Positions 15,457 to 23,458 of a DNA stretch of 64,000 nt are shown here, one piece after another. Each line of letters starts with the position of its first letter. Position 1 is the stretch's first letter. The stretch lies in NCBI GenBank assembly GCA_015075275.1, contig JABTUU010000001.1:1-64000 (forward strand), in the 5' to 3' direction. Made by a program: the position numbers and the translations under genes. The stretch comes from Anaerolineales bacterium (GTDB lineage: Bacteria; Chloroflexota; Anaerolineae; Anaerolineales; Villigracilaceae). The notes below the pieces were generated by a model. The model was not told the origin of the DNA. It did no database searches and saw only the letters and a list, made by a program, of their open reading frames with translations.

Positions 15457-16959
15457 ATGACTCACATCTTCCTCTACGGTCCGCCAGGCACGGGCAAATC
15501 TACGATAGGCAAAATCATTGCCCGCACTCTCCAATTACCATTCATTGACCTCGACCGCGTCATTGAAACAAACGCGGGCATGTCCATTCCGCAGATCATG
15601 GAGGGGCAGGGTGAGGCGGCGTTCCGTGATTTGGAATCTGTAACGTTGAAAGAAATTGTAGGTCACGCTTCCAGCGTGACAAAGGTTATCGCCCTCGGCG
15701 GCGGCGCGTTGTTGCGCGATGCGAATCGCCAGATCGCTGAAAATGCTGGCAAAATCGTTTTGCTTACGGCAGAGTTGAACGCGCTCTTTGAAAGGTTGAA
15801 CAAAGATTCAGAACGCCGTCCCTTGCTGGCGGGCGATCTGAAAACAAAACTTGCAAACTTGCTTGAGAAGCGCCGCGAACATTACGCGTCGTTCGCGTTG
15901 AAAATTCAAACGGATAACAACTCTGCCAAGCAAAACGCGCGTCTCGTTCAAATTGCGCTGGGTCGGCATCATCTCTCCGCGATGGGCGAGTATGATGTCA
16001 TCGTAGGGCAAGTTGCCAACTTGCCCTACGGCAATATCATCGTCACCGACAAGAACGTCGCAAAACATCATCTGAAAAAATTGAACGTCGAAAAATCCAT
16101 CGTCATCCCTGCGGGCGAAGAGCATAAAAATCTCGAAACCGTTTCGCGTCTGTGGAAAGCATTTCTCGAAAACGGACTCGACCGCAAAAGCGTTGTCGTC
16201 GCCCTCGGCGGCGGCGTGATTGGTGATCTCGCTGGCTTTGCCGCTTCAACTTATATGCGCGGCATTGATTGGATCGCCGTGCCAACGACTCTGCTGGCGA
16301 TGGTGGATGCTTCGATTGGCGGCAAGACTGGATTCGACTTACCCGAAGGGAAAAACCTGATCGGTTCTTTCCACCCTCCCAAGTTGGTTGCGGCTGACCC
16401 CAGCCTTTTGTGCACCCTCAGCGACCGCGACCTGCGCTCTGGCATGGCGGAAGTGGTCAAACATGGGATCATCGCTGACCCTGAATTATTCGCGTTATGT
16501 TCCAATGGAATGGATTGGGTGAAAAATAATTTGGAAGACGTAGTCAAACGCGCGATGGCGGTGAAGATAAAAATTATCGAAGAGGATCCGTATGAAAAGG
16601 GAATCCGCGCGGCGCTGAACCTTGGTCACACGGTTGGACATGCGGTCGAACTCGTCAGCGGATTCAGGTTGAGTCACGGCGAGTCCGTTGCGATTGGGAT
16701 GGCGGTCGAAGCGGCGTATGCGGCTAAAGTCGGCGTGTCAAGTCGAGGCACGGTTGAGGCGATTGAGTCCACGTTATCAAATTTGGGATTGCCGACTCGC
16801 ATCCCCGATGGAATGTCACACGAGGCGATCATCCGCGCGATGAGGGTGGATAAGAAGAAATCTGCAGGGGCGATCCGTTTTGCGTTGCCTGTAACGATCG
16901 GCAAAGTCGAATTAGTAGATGCGACAGATTTAGAATCTGTCTTGGCGACTGAAACTTAA
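15457..16959 (+). CDS. aroKB: Fused shikimate kinase / 3-dehydroquinate synthase
   Basis: 500 residues. Residues 1-170 are shikimate kinase: P-loop GPPGTGKST (8-16), FIDLDRVIE, AFRDLE and VIALGGGALL. Residues 180-500 are dehydroquinate synthase: ALGGGVIGDLAGFAASTYMRGI, PTTLLAMVDASIGGKTGFDL, NLIGSFHPP, GMAEVVKHGII and LNLGHTVGHAVE with metal ligands. One protein thus covers steps 2 and 5 of the shikimate pathway. Two perfect palindromes lie in frame: 15662-15680 before the kinase GGG strand, and 16002-16030 in the joint between the two domains. Confidence 0.95.
   Translation: MTHIFLYGPPGTGKSTIGKIIARTLQLPFIDLDRVIETNAGMSIPQIMEGQGEAAFRDLESVTLKEIVGHASSVTKVIALGGGALLRDANRQIAENAGKIVLLTAELNALFERLNKDSERRPLLAGDLKTKLANLLEKRREHYASFALKIQTDNNSAKQNARLVQIALGRHHLSAMGEYDVIVGQVANLPYGNIIVTDKNVAKHHLKKLNVEKSIVIPAGEEHKNLETVSRLWKAFLENGLDRKSVVVALGGGVIGDLAGFAASTYMRGIDWIAVPTTLLAMVDASIGGKTGFDLPEGKNLIGSFHPPKLVAADPSLLCTLSDRDLRSGMAEVVKHGIIADPELFALCSNGMDWVKNNLEDVVKRAMAVKIKIIEEDPYEKGIRAALNLGHTVGHAVELVSGFRLSHGESVAIGMAVEAAYAAKVGVSSRGTVEAIESTLSNLGLPTRIPDGMSHEAIIRAMRVDKKKSAGAIRFALPVTIGKVELVDATDLESVLATET
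15662..15680. repeat. In-frame palindrome in shikimate kinase part
   Basis: gtcacgct-tcc-agcgtgac, perfect 8-bp stem, encoding GHASSVT in a surface loop before the conserved IALGGG strand. Confidence 0.7.
16002..16030. repeat. In-frame palindrome between AroK and AroB domains
   Basis: cgtagggcaagtt-gcc-aacttgccctacg, perfect 13-bp stem with a 3-nt loop, encoding roughly VGQVANLPYG at the start of the dehydroquinate synthase domain. Confidence 0.85.
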
Positions 16960-17005
16960 GCGAAGATTGTGGGTTAATAGGATTAAATTCTTTCAAGGAG
17001 AAAAC

Positions 17006-17860
17006 ATGTCTAAAACTGCGATTGTGACCGATAGCTCGGCGTATATCCCTGAGGAGATCTGTAAACAGTTAAATATTACAGTTGCTCCGTTAGCTGTTAT
17101 TTTTGGCAATGAGACGTTTCTGGATGGAGTTACGATCACGCCGTCGGAATTTTATACGAGGCTGGCGACTTCGAAGGTAATGCCGTCCACTTCGCAAGCC
17201 ACGCCCGCGGATATTCATAAAGCGTTTAGCGGCTTGCTTGAGCAGGGGTACGATGTGTTTGGCGCATTCATTTCTGAAAAACTTTCCGGCACGCTGGCTT
17301 CGGCGCGACAGGCTTGCGACGAGTTAGCCTCCGCAAAGAATAAGATCGCTTTATTCGACAGCGAAAATACCGGCATGGCGTTGGGATTTCAGGTTATGGC
17401 GTTGGCGCGCGCGGCGGCAGACGGCGCTTCGCTGGCGGATTGTCAGAAATTAGCGGAAAAAGTTCGCCCCAATACCGGCGTCTTTTTTGTGGTGGAAACG
17501 CTTGAATTTCTACATCGCGGCGGGCGCATCGGCAGCGCGAAGCGTTTTATCGGCTCTATGCTGAACGTCAAGCCGATTCTGACCGTAGAAGGCGGCAAGG
17601 TGGAGCCGGCGGGCAGCGTTCGCACAACCAAGAAGGCGCATGAGAAAGTGATCGAGTTGGTCGCGGAAAAATGCGCAGGGCGGTCAAATATCCGTTTGGC
17701 GACATTACACGCCAATGCGGAGGCGAATGCGAGAGCCGCGCTGCAAACTGCTTCAGAGAAATTGCATGCGGTCGAATCTGTTCTTTCGTCGGTCAGCCCG
17801 GCGATCGGCGCGCATACGGGACCTGGAACGGTCGGCTTGGCGTATTGTTTCGACGCGTAG
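17006..17860 (+). CDS. DegV family fatty-acid-binding protein
   Basis: 284 residues. It begins KTAIVTDSSAYIPEEI, the DegV hallmark, followed by TSQATPADI, SEKLSGTLASARQA, FDSENTGMALGFQVM, FFVVETLEFLHRGGRIG and the late HTGPGTVGLAY. DegV/FakB proteins hold a fatty acid, and FakB delivers it to the kinase FakA; no fakA is in this window. CAAGGAG precedes ATG 17006. It sits between aroKB and aroQ, probably by operon accident. Confidence 0.93.
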   Translation: MSKTAIVTDSSAYIPEEICKQLNITVAPLAVIFGNETFLDGVTITPSEFYTRLATSKVMPSTSQATPADIHKAFSGLLEQGYDVFGAFISEKLSGTLASARQACDELASAKNKIALFDSENTGMALGFQVMALARAAADGASLADCQKLAEKVRPNTGVFFVVETLEFLHRGGRIGSAKRFIGSMLNVKPILTVEGGKVEPAGSVRTTKKAHEKVIELVAEKCAGRSNIRLATLHANAEANARAALQTASEKLHAVESVLSSVSPAIGAHTGPGTVGLAYCFDA

Positions 17861-17920
17861 GCATTTGTACGGAATAAGCAAAATAGACTAGCGGCTTATC
17901 TGATATAAGCGATGTTGATT

Positions 17921-17972
17921 CGTCCCGAAGACTGTGTTGGCGTTTTGCAGCGTACGCACAATCTTCGGGACG
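17921..17972 (+). repeat. Long imperfect hairpin before aroQ
   Basis: cgtcccgaaga (17921-17931) pairs perfectly with tcttcgggacg (17962-17972), extended by tgtg/caca inside. It ends 18 nt before the aroQ ATG with no T tract. It may be a dispersed palindrome or a leader structure. Confidence 0.55.
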
Positions 17973-17990
17973 ATCTGCGCGAGGCTGAAG

Positions 17991-18416
17991 ATGAAAATCC
18001 TGATTCTGCACGGTCCAAACCTGAATCTGCTCGGCGCGCGCGAGCCTGATGTGTACGGCTCGATGACATTGGATGACATCAATGCGAGGTTGGTCGAGTT
18101 GGGAAAAGAATTAGGCGCGGAAGTGAGATGCTTGCAATCGAATCGCGAGGGCGTATTGATTGACGCTTTGCACGACGCGCGAATATGGGCGAGCGGCATA
18201 GTTTTTAACCCCGGCGGATTCACTCACACATCGGTCGCGTTACGAGACGCGATTAGCGCGATTCAAATCCCCGTGATTGAGGCTCATATTTCTAACGTGT
18301 ATGCGCGCGAAGAGTTTCGGCATACCTCTTTAATTTCAGCCGTGTGCAAAGGAAAGATCGCTGGATTTGGATGGAAATCGTATGCGCTCGCGTTGCGCGC
18401 GCTAGTAGAGGGTTAG
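17991..18416 (+). CDS. aroQ: 3-dehydroquinate dehydratase, type II
   Basis: 141 residues, standard length. Motifs: LILHGPNLNLLGAREPDVYG with the catalytic Tyr, QSNREGVLIDALHDA, NPGGFTHTSVALRDAI, EAHISNVYAREEFRHTSLIS with the catalytic His. It dehydrates dehydroquinate to dehydroshikimate, completing the shikimate pathway encoded here. GAGG precedes ATG 17991. Its stop overlaps the stop of convergent pcrA by a few bases, so no terminator fits between them. Confidence 0.96.
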   Translation: MKILILHGPNLNLLGAREPDVYGSMTLDDINARLVELGKELGAEVRCLQSNREGVLIDALHDARIWASGIVFNPGGFTHTSVALRDAISAIQIPVIEAHISNVYAREEFRHTSLISAVCKGKIAGFGWKSYALALRALVEG

Positions 18417-20629
18417 AGAATCTTTAGATTTGCCAGACTCGCCGATAATCTTTTTATCCCAACCGATTCAAAGACTACATCTACGATCTCGTCGTCGTCT
18501 TGAATCTTGCTGTCGAGGACGATGCCCGTGCCCCACGAAGGATGTTTGACGCGCGTTCCGGCGCGATATTGGGCTTCCCGCGTCTCTGCGACTCTCCCTC
18601 CGGCAGAAGGGGGATGAGGGGCATGATACGCCTGCCACTTTGTCTCGGGAATTTGCCCGCGTATGCTTGTCTTGAATGAAGAAGATGAAAGAGAGCGTCC
18701 CCTGCGCGTTTTGCCGTCGAGCAGATTCGCCGGCACGTCGTCCAGGTAACGCGAGGGAAAAGTTTCTTCGCGCATGTTGCGTCCGCCGCGCTGGAGCGAA
18801 CGAATGAGATATAGTCTGTCTTTAGCGCGTGTGATGCCCACATAAAAGAGGCGGCGTTCTTCCTCCATTTGCTCGGGTTCGTCGAACGAACGACTGTGCG
18901 GAATGATGCCGTCATCCAGCCCAACAATGAAGACTGCGCCATATTCCAGCCCTTTAGCGGCATGAAGCGTGAGCAGAGTAGGGGCGTTGTTGGCGGTGAT
19001 AGTGTCCTGGTCGGCGACTAATGCGATATTTTCAAGAAACTCATCCATCGTGCGCGTGTCGTATTCTTGCGCGAGACGCCGCAGCTCTTGCACGTTTTCC
19101 CAACGGTCGGCGCTCTCTTCCGAATCGTCGTCTTTGATATAAGCCTGATAATTAATATCTTTGACGATTTGATCGAATAACGCGGACACGGAGCCGTTCT
19201 GCGCGAGCGCGCGCCAGTTGACAAACATGCCGCCAAAATCTGCCAGCGGAAGCGCGGCGCGCCCGGTAAAAAATTTGTAATACGGCGAATCTGAACCGCG
19301 CGCTAGGTCGAGCAAAATGCTGGAAGGTGAGACGTTATTTTGGCGGGCGGCGATGTGAAGTGTGGTTAACGTCTTTTCGCCTACGCCGCGCGGCGGCACG
19401 TTGATGATGCGGTCCAAGCTGGCTTCGTCGGCTGGGTTGTGAATGAGGCGCATAAAAGCGATCATATCTTTTACTTCGCGTCTTCCGTAAAACCGTTGCG
19501 CGCCGACTAATTTGTAAGGGAGCCGCGCCTGTAAAAAAGATTCTTCAATTAAACGCGACATGGCGTTAGTGCGATACATTACGGCGCAATCGCGCGGCTC
19601 GAACTCGCCGGAGGCGACTAACTGCGCGATGGCGTCCACTACAAACGCGGCTTCGCCGTAATCATCTCGCGCTTCGTAGAAGAAGATTTTTTCGCCTGCG
19701 CCGCGATCGCTGAAGAGTTTTTTCTTGCGGCGGTTTTGGGCGCGGTCAATCACGCTCATAGCCGCGTCTAAGATATTTTGACGCGAGCGATAATTCTGTT
19801 CCAGCATGACGACGGTAGCGTCGCGGTAATCCTGCTCAAAACGGCGCACGTTGCGATAGTCTGCGCCGCGCCAGGCGTATACCGATTGGTCGGGGTCGCC
19901 CACGCAAAAAATATTTCCGTGATGAGATGAAAGTTGTTTTACCAACGCGTATTGCGCGCTGTTCGTGTCTTGAAACTCGTCCACTAAAACATGGCGGAAG
20001 CGTTGCGCGTATTTTTCGCGCACAGCCGGAACGTCTTCCAACAGGCGCGTGGCGTATAACAGAATATCGTCAAAATCCACTGCGTTCATGGAAACCAATC
20101 GTTTTTGATATTCGACATAGACGCGCTTGACGACTTCGTCGCGATAGACGTTGGTCGGGTAATCATCCGGCAAGATTAACTCGTTTTTAGCGCGGGAGAT
20201 TGAAGCGTGGACGCTGGAGGCGCGATACAACTTCTCGTTCAGATTAAACTCCTTGATGATCGTTTTGACGATCCTTTCCTGATCGTCAGAATCGAAAATC
20301 ACAAAATTTGATTCGATGGGTAAATGCTCGGCTTCTCTCCTTAAAATGCGCGCACAGATCGAATGAAACGTGCCGATCATCATGCCTTCGAGCGCTTGTT
20401 CATTCAACAGCGCTTTTACGCGCTCTTGCATTTCCTTGGCGGCTTTGTTTGTAAAGGTGACGGCGAGGATCTGCCACGGGCGCACACCCTGATCTGCAAT
20501 TAAGTAGGCGATGCGCTGCGTGAGTACGCGCGTCTTTCCGGACCCTGGTCCCGCTACGACCAGAACAGGTCCGTCTCCCGCTGTGACGGCGGCGCGTTGC
20601 TGAGGATTGAGTTTATCGAGAAAAGACAT
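18413..20629 (-). CDS. pcrA: UvrD/PcrA-type ATP-dependent DNA helicase
   Basis: 738 residues, superfamily 1A helicase. Motifs: LNPQQRAAV (Q), Walker A GPGSGKT (27-33), TFTNKAAKEM, DEFQDTNSAQY (motif II), GDPDQSVYAWRGA (III), EQNYRS (IV), LLTLHAAKGLEYGAVFIVG (V), EERRLFYVGITRAK (VI). The C-terminus has the PcrA Tudor-like domain (GTRVKHPSWGTGIVLDSK). It works in repair and in clearing RecA or stalled forks. A palindrome-derived stretch (18591-18621) encodes PHPPSAGGRVAETREAQ just before that domain. Confidence 0.95.
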   Translation of the reverse strand: MSFLDKLNPQQRAAVTAGDGPVLVVAGPGSGKTRVLTQRIAYLIADQGVRPWQILAVTFTNKAAKEMQERVKALLNEQALEGMMIGTFHSICARILRREAEHLPIESNFVIFDSDDQERIVKTIIKEFNLNEKLYRASSVHASISRAKNELILPDDYPTNVYRDEVVKRVYVEYQKRLVSMNAVDFDDILLYATRLLEDVPAVREKYAQRFRHVLVDEFQDTNSAQYALVKQLSSHHGNIFCVGDPDQSVYAWRGADYRNVRRFEQDYRDATVVMLEQNYRSRQNILDAAMSVIDRAQNRRKKKLFSDRGAGEKIFFYEARDDYGEAAFVVDAIAQLVASGEFEPRDCAVMYRTNAMSRLIEESFLQARLPYKLVGAQRFYGRREVKDMIAFMRLIHNPADEASLDRIINVPPRGVGEKTLTTLHIAARQNNVSPSSILLDLARGSDSPYYKFFTGRAALPLADFGGMFVNWRALAQNGSVSALFDQIVKDINYQAYIKDDDSEESADRWENVQELRRLAQEYDTRTMDEFLENIALVADQDTITANNAPTLLTLHAAKGLEYGAVFIVGLDDGIIPHSRSFDEPEQMEEERRLFYVGITRAKDRLYLIRSLQRGGRNMREETFPSRYLDDVPANLLDGKTRRGRSLSSSSFKTSIRGQIPETKWQAYHAPHPPSAGGRVAETREAQYRAGTRVKHPSWGTGIVLDSKIQDDDEIVDVVFESVGIKRLSASLANLKIL
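18591..18621. repeat. ccctctccc-type palindromic element in pcrA, degenerate
   Basis: On the pcrA coding strand it reads cccctcatcccccttctgcc then ggagggagag. It resembles, in opposite orientation, the two better preserved elements inside glyQS (50348-50383 and 51265-51298). It lies in the variable linker before the C-terminal domain. Confidence 0.55.
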
Positions 20630-20793
20630 GAGCGCGAGATAAGATAAGGGGTAAAGATGAAAGAGCGGAGATCATAAATTGACGGTTAAAGGTTGCGTAT
20701 CGAATATTGGGTAAGAAACGGAAGAGACAAGGCGGGCATCTCGCAGGTTTTGATTCGCGACATGCGAGACGCGTTGTTCGCCTGTCTGCTCGC
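20630..20793. other. pcrA-mscL spacer without gene
   Basis: A 164-nt gap. It holds the inverted words tctcgca and tgcgaga around 20740-20768 but no terminator with a T tract, no tRNA and no plausible frame. Confidence 0.3.
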
Positions 20794-21180
20794 TTACAAT
20801 TGCGATGTGCAATTGGGGCAACGTTTGGCTTTTACGGAAATAGCGGTATCGCAATAAGGACATTCTTTTGTGGTCGGTTCTGCGGCGGGAGCTGGCTTTT
20901 TCATGTTGTTCATTGCGCGCGCCAGCAGGAAGATGACGAAAGCGACGATGACGAAATCTACGACGGACTGAATGAAAGCGCCGTAATGGACGACCGCGTC
21001 TTTAACCGTGAAAGATAATTCGCTGAAATTAATTCCGCCGAGCAAAAGTCCGATAACCGGCATCAGCACATCGTTAACGAGCGAAGCGATGATCTTCCCG
21101 AATGCGCCGCCGATGATGACGGCGATAGCGAGGTCCATTACATTGCCGCGCATGGTGAAATCTTTGAATTCTTTAAGCAT
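20794..21180 (-). CDS. mscL: Large-conductance mechanosensitive channel MscL with C-terminal zinc ribbon
   Basis: 128 residues. N-terminal amphipathic helix and first membrane helix with [35 protein letters not shown], the periplasmic loop, then the second helix [19 protein letters not shown]. It opens under membrane tension to release solutes. The tail carries [19 protein letters not shown], a CxxC/CxxC zinc-ribbon-like motif in place of the usual charged bundle. A very strong AGGAGG precedes the ATG. Divergent from the transporter operon starting at 21370. Confidence 0.95.
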   Translation of the reverse strand: MLKEFKDFTMRGNVMDLAIAVIIGGAFGKIIASLVNDVLMPVIGLLLGGINFSELSFTVKDAVVHYGAFIQSVVDFVIVAFVIFLLARAMNNMKKPAPAAEPTTKECPYCDTAISVKAKRCPNCTSQL

Positions 21181-21283
21181 AAGAAACCTCCTGAGGTAAA
21201 CGCTGCGGATGGGAGTATTCTACCTGCGTGAAATAACCGTGTCAACGAAATTTGAGGAAGCGCCGCCCGCTCTTAAACTTTCG

Positions 21284-21311
21284 TTGACATCATTTGACAA
21301 TTGAGTATAAT
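21284..21311 (+). promoter_or_regulatory. Consensus sigma-70 promoter for ABC operon 1
   Basis: TTGACA at 21284-21289 and TATAAT at 21306-21311, both perfect, spacer 16 nt. A second TTGACA (21294-21299) is too close to the -10 to be used with it. Confidence 0.85.
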
Positions 21312-21369
21312 TCTCGCTTACGCCTCAAGATGGTATTCGAGACAATCCTCTACTTTTTAAGGAATCTAC

Positions 21370-22362
21370 ATGCCGGATTATTTGCTTGATGTGCAGGGAT
21401 TGGAAACAACGTTCAAGACGCCGGAAGGAACGATCCACGCGGTCAACGGCGTTTCGTTTGGCTTAAAGGAAGGGGAAACGTTGGGGGTGGTCGGTGAAAG
21501 CGGTTGCGGCAAAAGCGTGACGATGCTTTCGATTTTAGGTTTGGTGCCGAACCCGCCCGGAGAGATCGTAGCCGGGTCGGCGAGCTTTGCCGGGCAAGAC
21601 CTCCTCCAAATGTCTAGCTCGGAAATTCGCCATGTTCGCGGCTCTCAGATCAGCATGATCTTCCAAGACCCGATGACGTCGTTGAATCCCGTGTTGACGA
21701 TTGGCAGGCAGTTGGAAGAGCCGCTCATGCTGCATCTGAATATGACAAAGAAACAAGCGGAAGACCGCGCCGCTGAATTGCTGACCATGGTGGGAATCCC
21801 TAATGCGCGCGAACGGCTGAAGGATTACCCGCATCAATATTCGGGCGGGATGCGTCAGCGCGTAATGATCGCCATGGCGCTTTCATGTTCTCCGCAAATT
21901 CTGATCGCCGACGAACCGACTACCGCTTTAGATGTGACCATTCAAGCGCAGATCGTGGATTTAGTCAAACGTTTGCGTCAAGAGTTAGGGATGGCAATCG
22001 TCTGGATCACTCACGATCTCGGCGTGGTGGCTGGGTTGGCGCAACGCATGTTAGTGATGTATGGCGGCTACGTCGTTGAAGAAGCCGAGGTGGGCGAATT
22101 ATATGCGAACCCACAACATCCCTATACGCTTGGGCTGCTCAACAGCATTCCGCGGCTGGATCAAAAAGAGGGGAAGAAGCTGTCTTCTATTGAAGGCTTG
22201 CCGCCGGTGCTGTATGAGAAACCAACGGCTTGTCCGTTTGCGCCGCGATGTAAATGGGCGATTGACCGTTGTTGGGCGGAGAACCCGCCGCTGGAAGATA
22301 TTGGGAACGAACATCGCGTCGCTTGTTGGGTAGACACTAAAACTGGGAGAGCGCGATCATGA
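21370..22362 (+). CDS. Dpp/OppD-type ABC transporter ATPase (operon 1)
   Basis: 330 residues. Walker A GESGCGKS near 42-49, Q-loop [12 protein letters not shown], signature [15 protein letters not shown], Walker [14 protein letters not shown]-loop WITHDLGVV. The C-terminal oligopeptide/dipeptide domain has four Cys ([14 protein letters not shown], then VACW); in one DppD this cluster binds iron-sulfur. It forms one half of the ATPase pair driving peptide or nickel import. AAGGAA precedes the ATG; ATGA overlap with the next ATPase. Confidence 0.95.
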   Translation: MPDYLLDVQGLETTFKTPEGTIHAVNGVSFGLKEGETLGVVGESGCGKSVTMLSILGLVPNPPGEIVAGSASFAGQDLLQMSSSEIRHVRGSQISMIFQDPMTSLNPVLTIGRQLEEPLMLHLNMTKKQAEDRAAELLTMVGIPNARERLKDYPHQYSGGMRQRVMIAMALSCSPQILIADEPTTALDVTIQAQIVDLVKRLRQELGMAIVWITHDLGVVAGLAQRMLVMYGGYVVEEAEVGELYANPQHPYTLGLLNSIPRLDQKEGKKLSSIEGLPPVLYEKPTACPFAPRCKWAIDRCWAENPPLEDIGNEHRVACWVDTKTGRARS

Positions 22363-23351
22363 CCGCGAATAAAGAAGCGCTGTTGAACGTGGAAGACCTG
22401 ACGATGCACTTCCCTATTTATAAAGGTTTGTTCCGTAAACAGGTCGGAGCGGTGCACGCGGTGGATGGCGTTTCCTTCAATGTGTATAGAGGCGAGACGC
22501 TTGGCTTAGTGGGCGAGTCGGGGTGCGGTAAATCTACGACAGGCCGCGCGATTTTGCAACTGTACCATCCTACCAGAGGCACGGTAAATTTCGAGGGGCG
22601 TAATCTGGTTGAGATGAAAAAGGAAGAATTGCGGCATATGCGAAGAAAGATGCAAATGATCTTTCAAGACCCGTATGCCAGTTTGAATCCGCGCATGTCT
22701 GTAGGAGAAATTATCGGCGAGCCGTTAAGCGTTCATAAAATCGCGAGCGGTAAGGAAATTCAGGAACGCGTCGCGCGCTTGCTTGAGTTAGTGAGATTAA
22801 ACCCATCGTTTGCAAGTCGTTATCCGCATGAATTTTCGGGTGGGCAGCGGCAACGCATTGGCATTGCCCGTGCGGTGGCGTTGCAACCGTCTTTTATTGT
22901 TTGCGATGAACCGATTTCGGCGTTGGATGTTTCCATTCAATCGCAAGTGGTGAATCTCTTGCAGGAATTGCAGGACCAATTTAATTTAACTTATCTTTTT
23001 ATCGCGCACGATCTTTCCATGGTTCGTCATATTAGCGATCGCGTAGCGGTTATGTACCTTGGCGTGGTTATGGAACTGGCGGATAGCAACGCGCTCTATG
23101 ACAACCCGCTGCATCCATATACGCAGGCTTTGTTGTCGGCGGTGCCGATACCGGACCCCGTTCTCGAGTCGAAGAGGAAGCGTATGCTCTTAGAGGGCGA
23201 TGTTCCCTCGCCGGTCAACCCGCCGTCTGGGTGTCGTTTCCGCACTCGTTGTCCGATCGCTCAGCCAATCTGCGCCGAACAACGTCCCGAATTCCGTGAG
23301 TTGAAGCCGGGCCACTTCGTGGCTTGTCACTTTGCCGAACGATTTATGTAG
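22359..23351 (+). CDS. Dpp/OppF-type ABC transporter ATPase (operon 1)
   Basis: 330 residues. Walker [17 protein letters not shown]-loop [14 protein letters not shown], signature [14 protein letters not shown], Walker [14 protein letters not shown]-loop [10 protein letters not shown]-terminal oligo_HPY segment with [14 protein letters not shown] and VACHF. Second half of the ATPase pair with the gene just upstream, coupled by a 4-nt overlap. AAAGGAGGT follows its stop, ahead of the binding-protein gene. Confidence 0.95.
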   Translation: MTANKEALLNVEDLTMHFPIYKGLFRKQVGAVHAVDGVSFNVYRGETLGLVGESGCGKSTTGRAILQLYHPTRGTVNFEGRNLVEMKKEELRHMRRKMQMIFQDPYASLNPRMSVGEIIGEPLSVHKIASGKEIQERVARLLELVRLNPSFASRYPHEFSGGQRQRIGIARAVALQPSFIVCDEPISALDVSIQSQVVNLLQELQDQFNLTYLFIAHDLSMVRHISDRVAVMYLGVVMELADSNALYDNPLHPYTQALLSAVPIPDPVLESKRKRMLLEGDVPSPVNPPSGCRFRTRCPIAQPICAEQRPEFRELKPGHFVACHFAERFM

Positions 23352-23458
23352 TTATAGCGATCTTTGAAAGGAGGTGATGTCATTCGGGCTGCTTATGTTA
23401 ACCATCTCACTGTCGTATGTTTGTTAAACTATTTACTATATGTATGAGGAGAAGAAAG

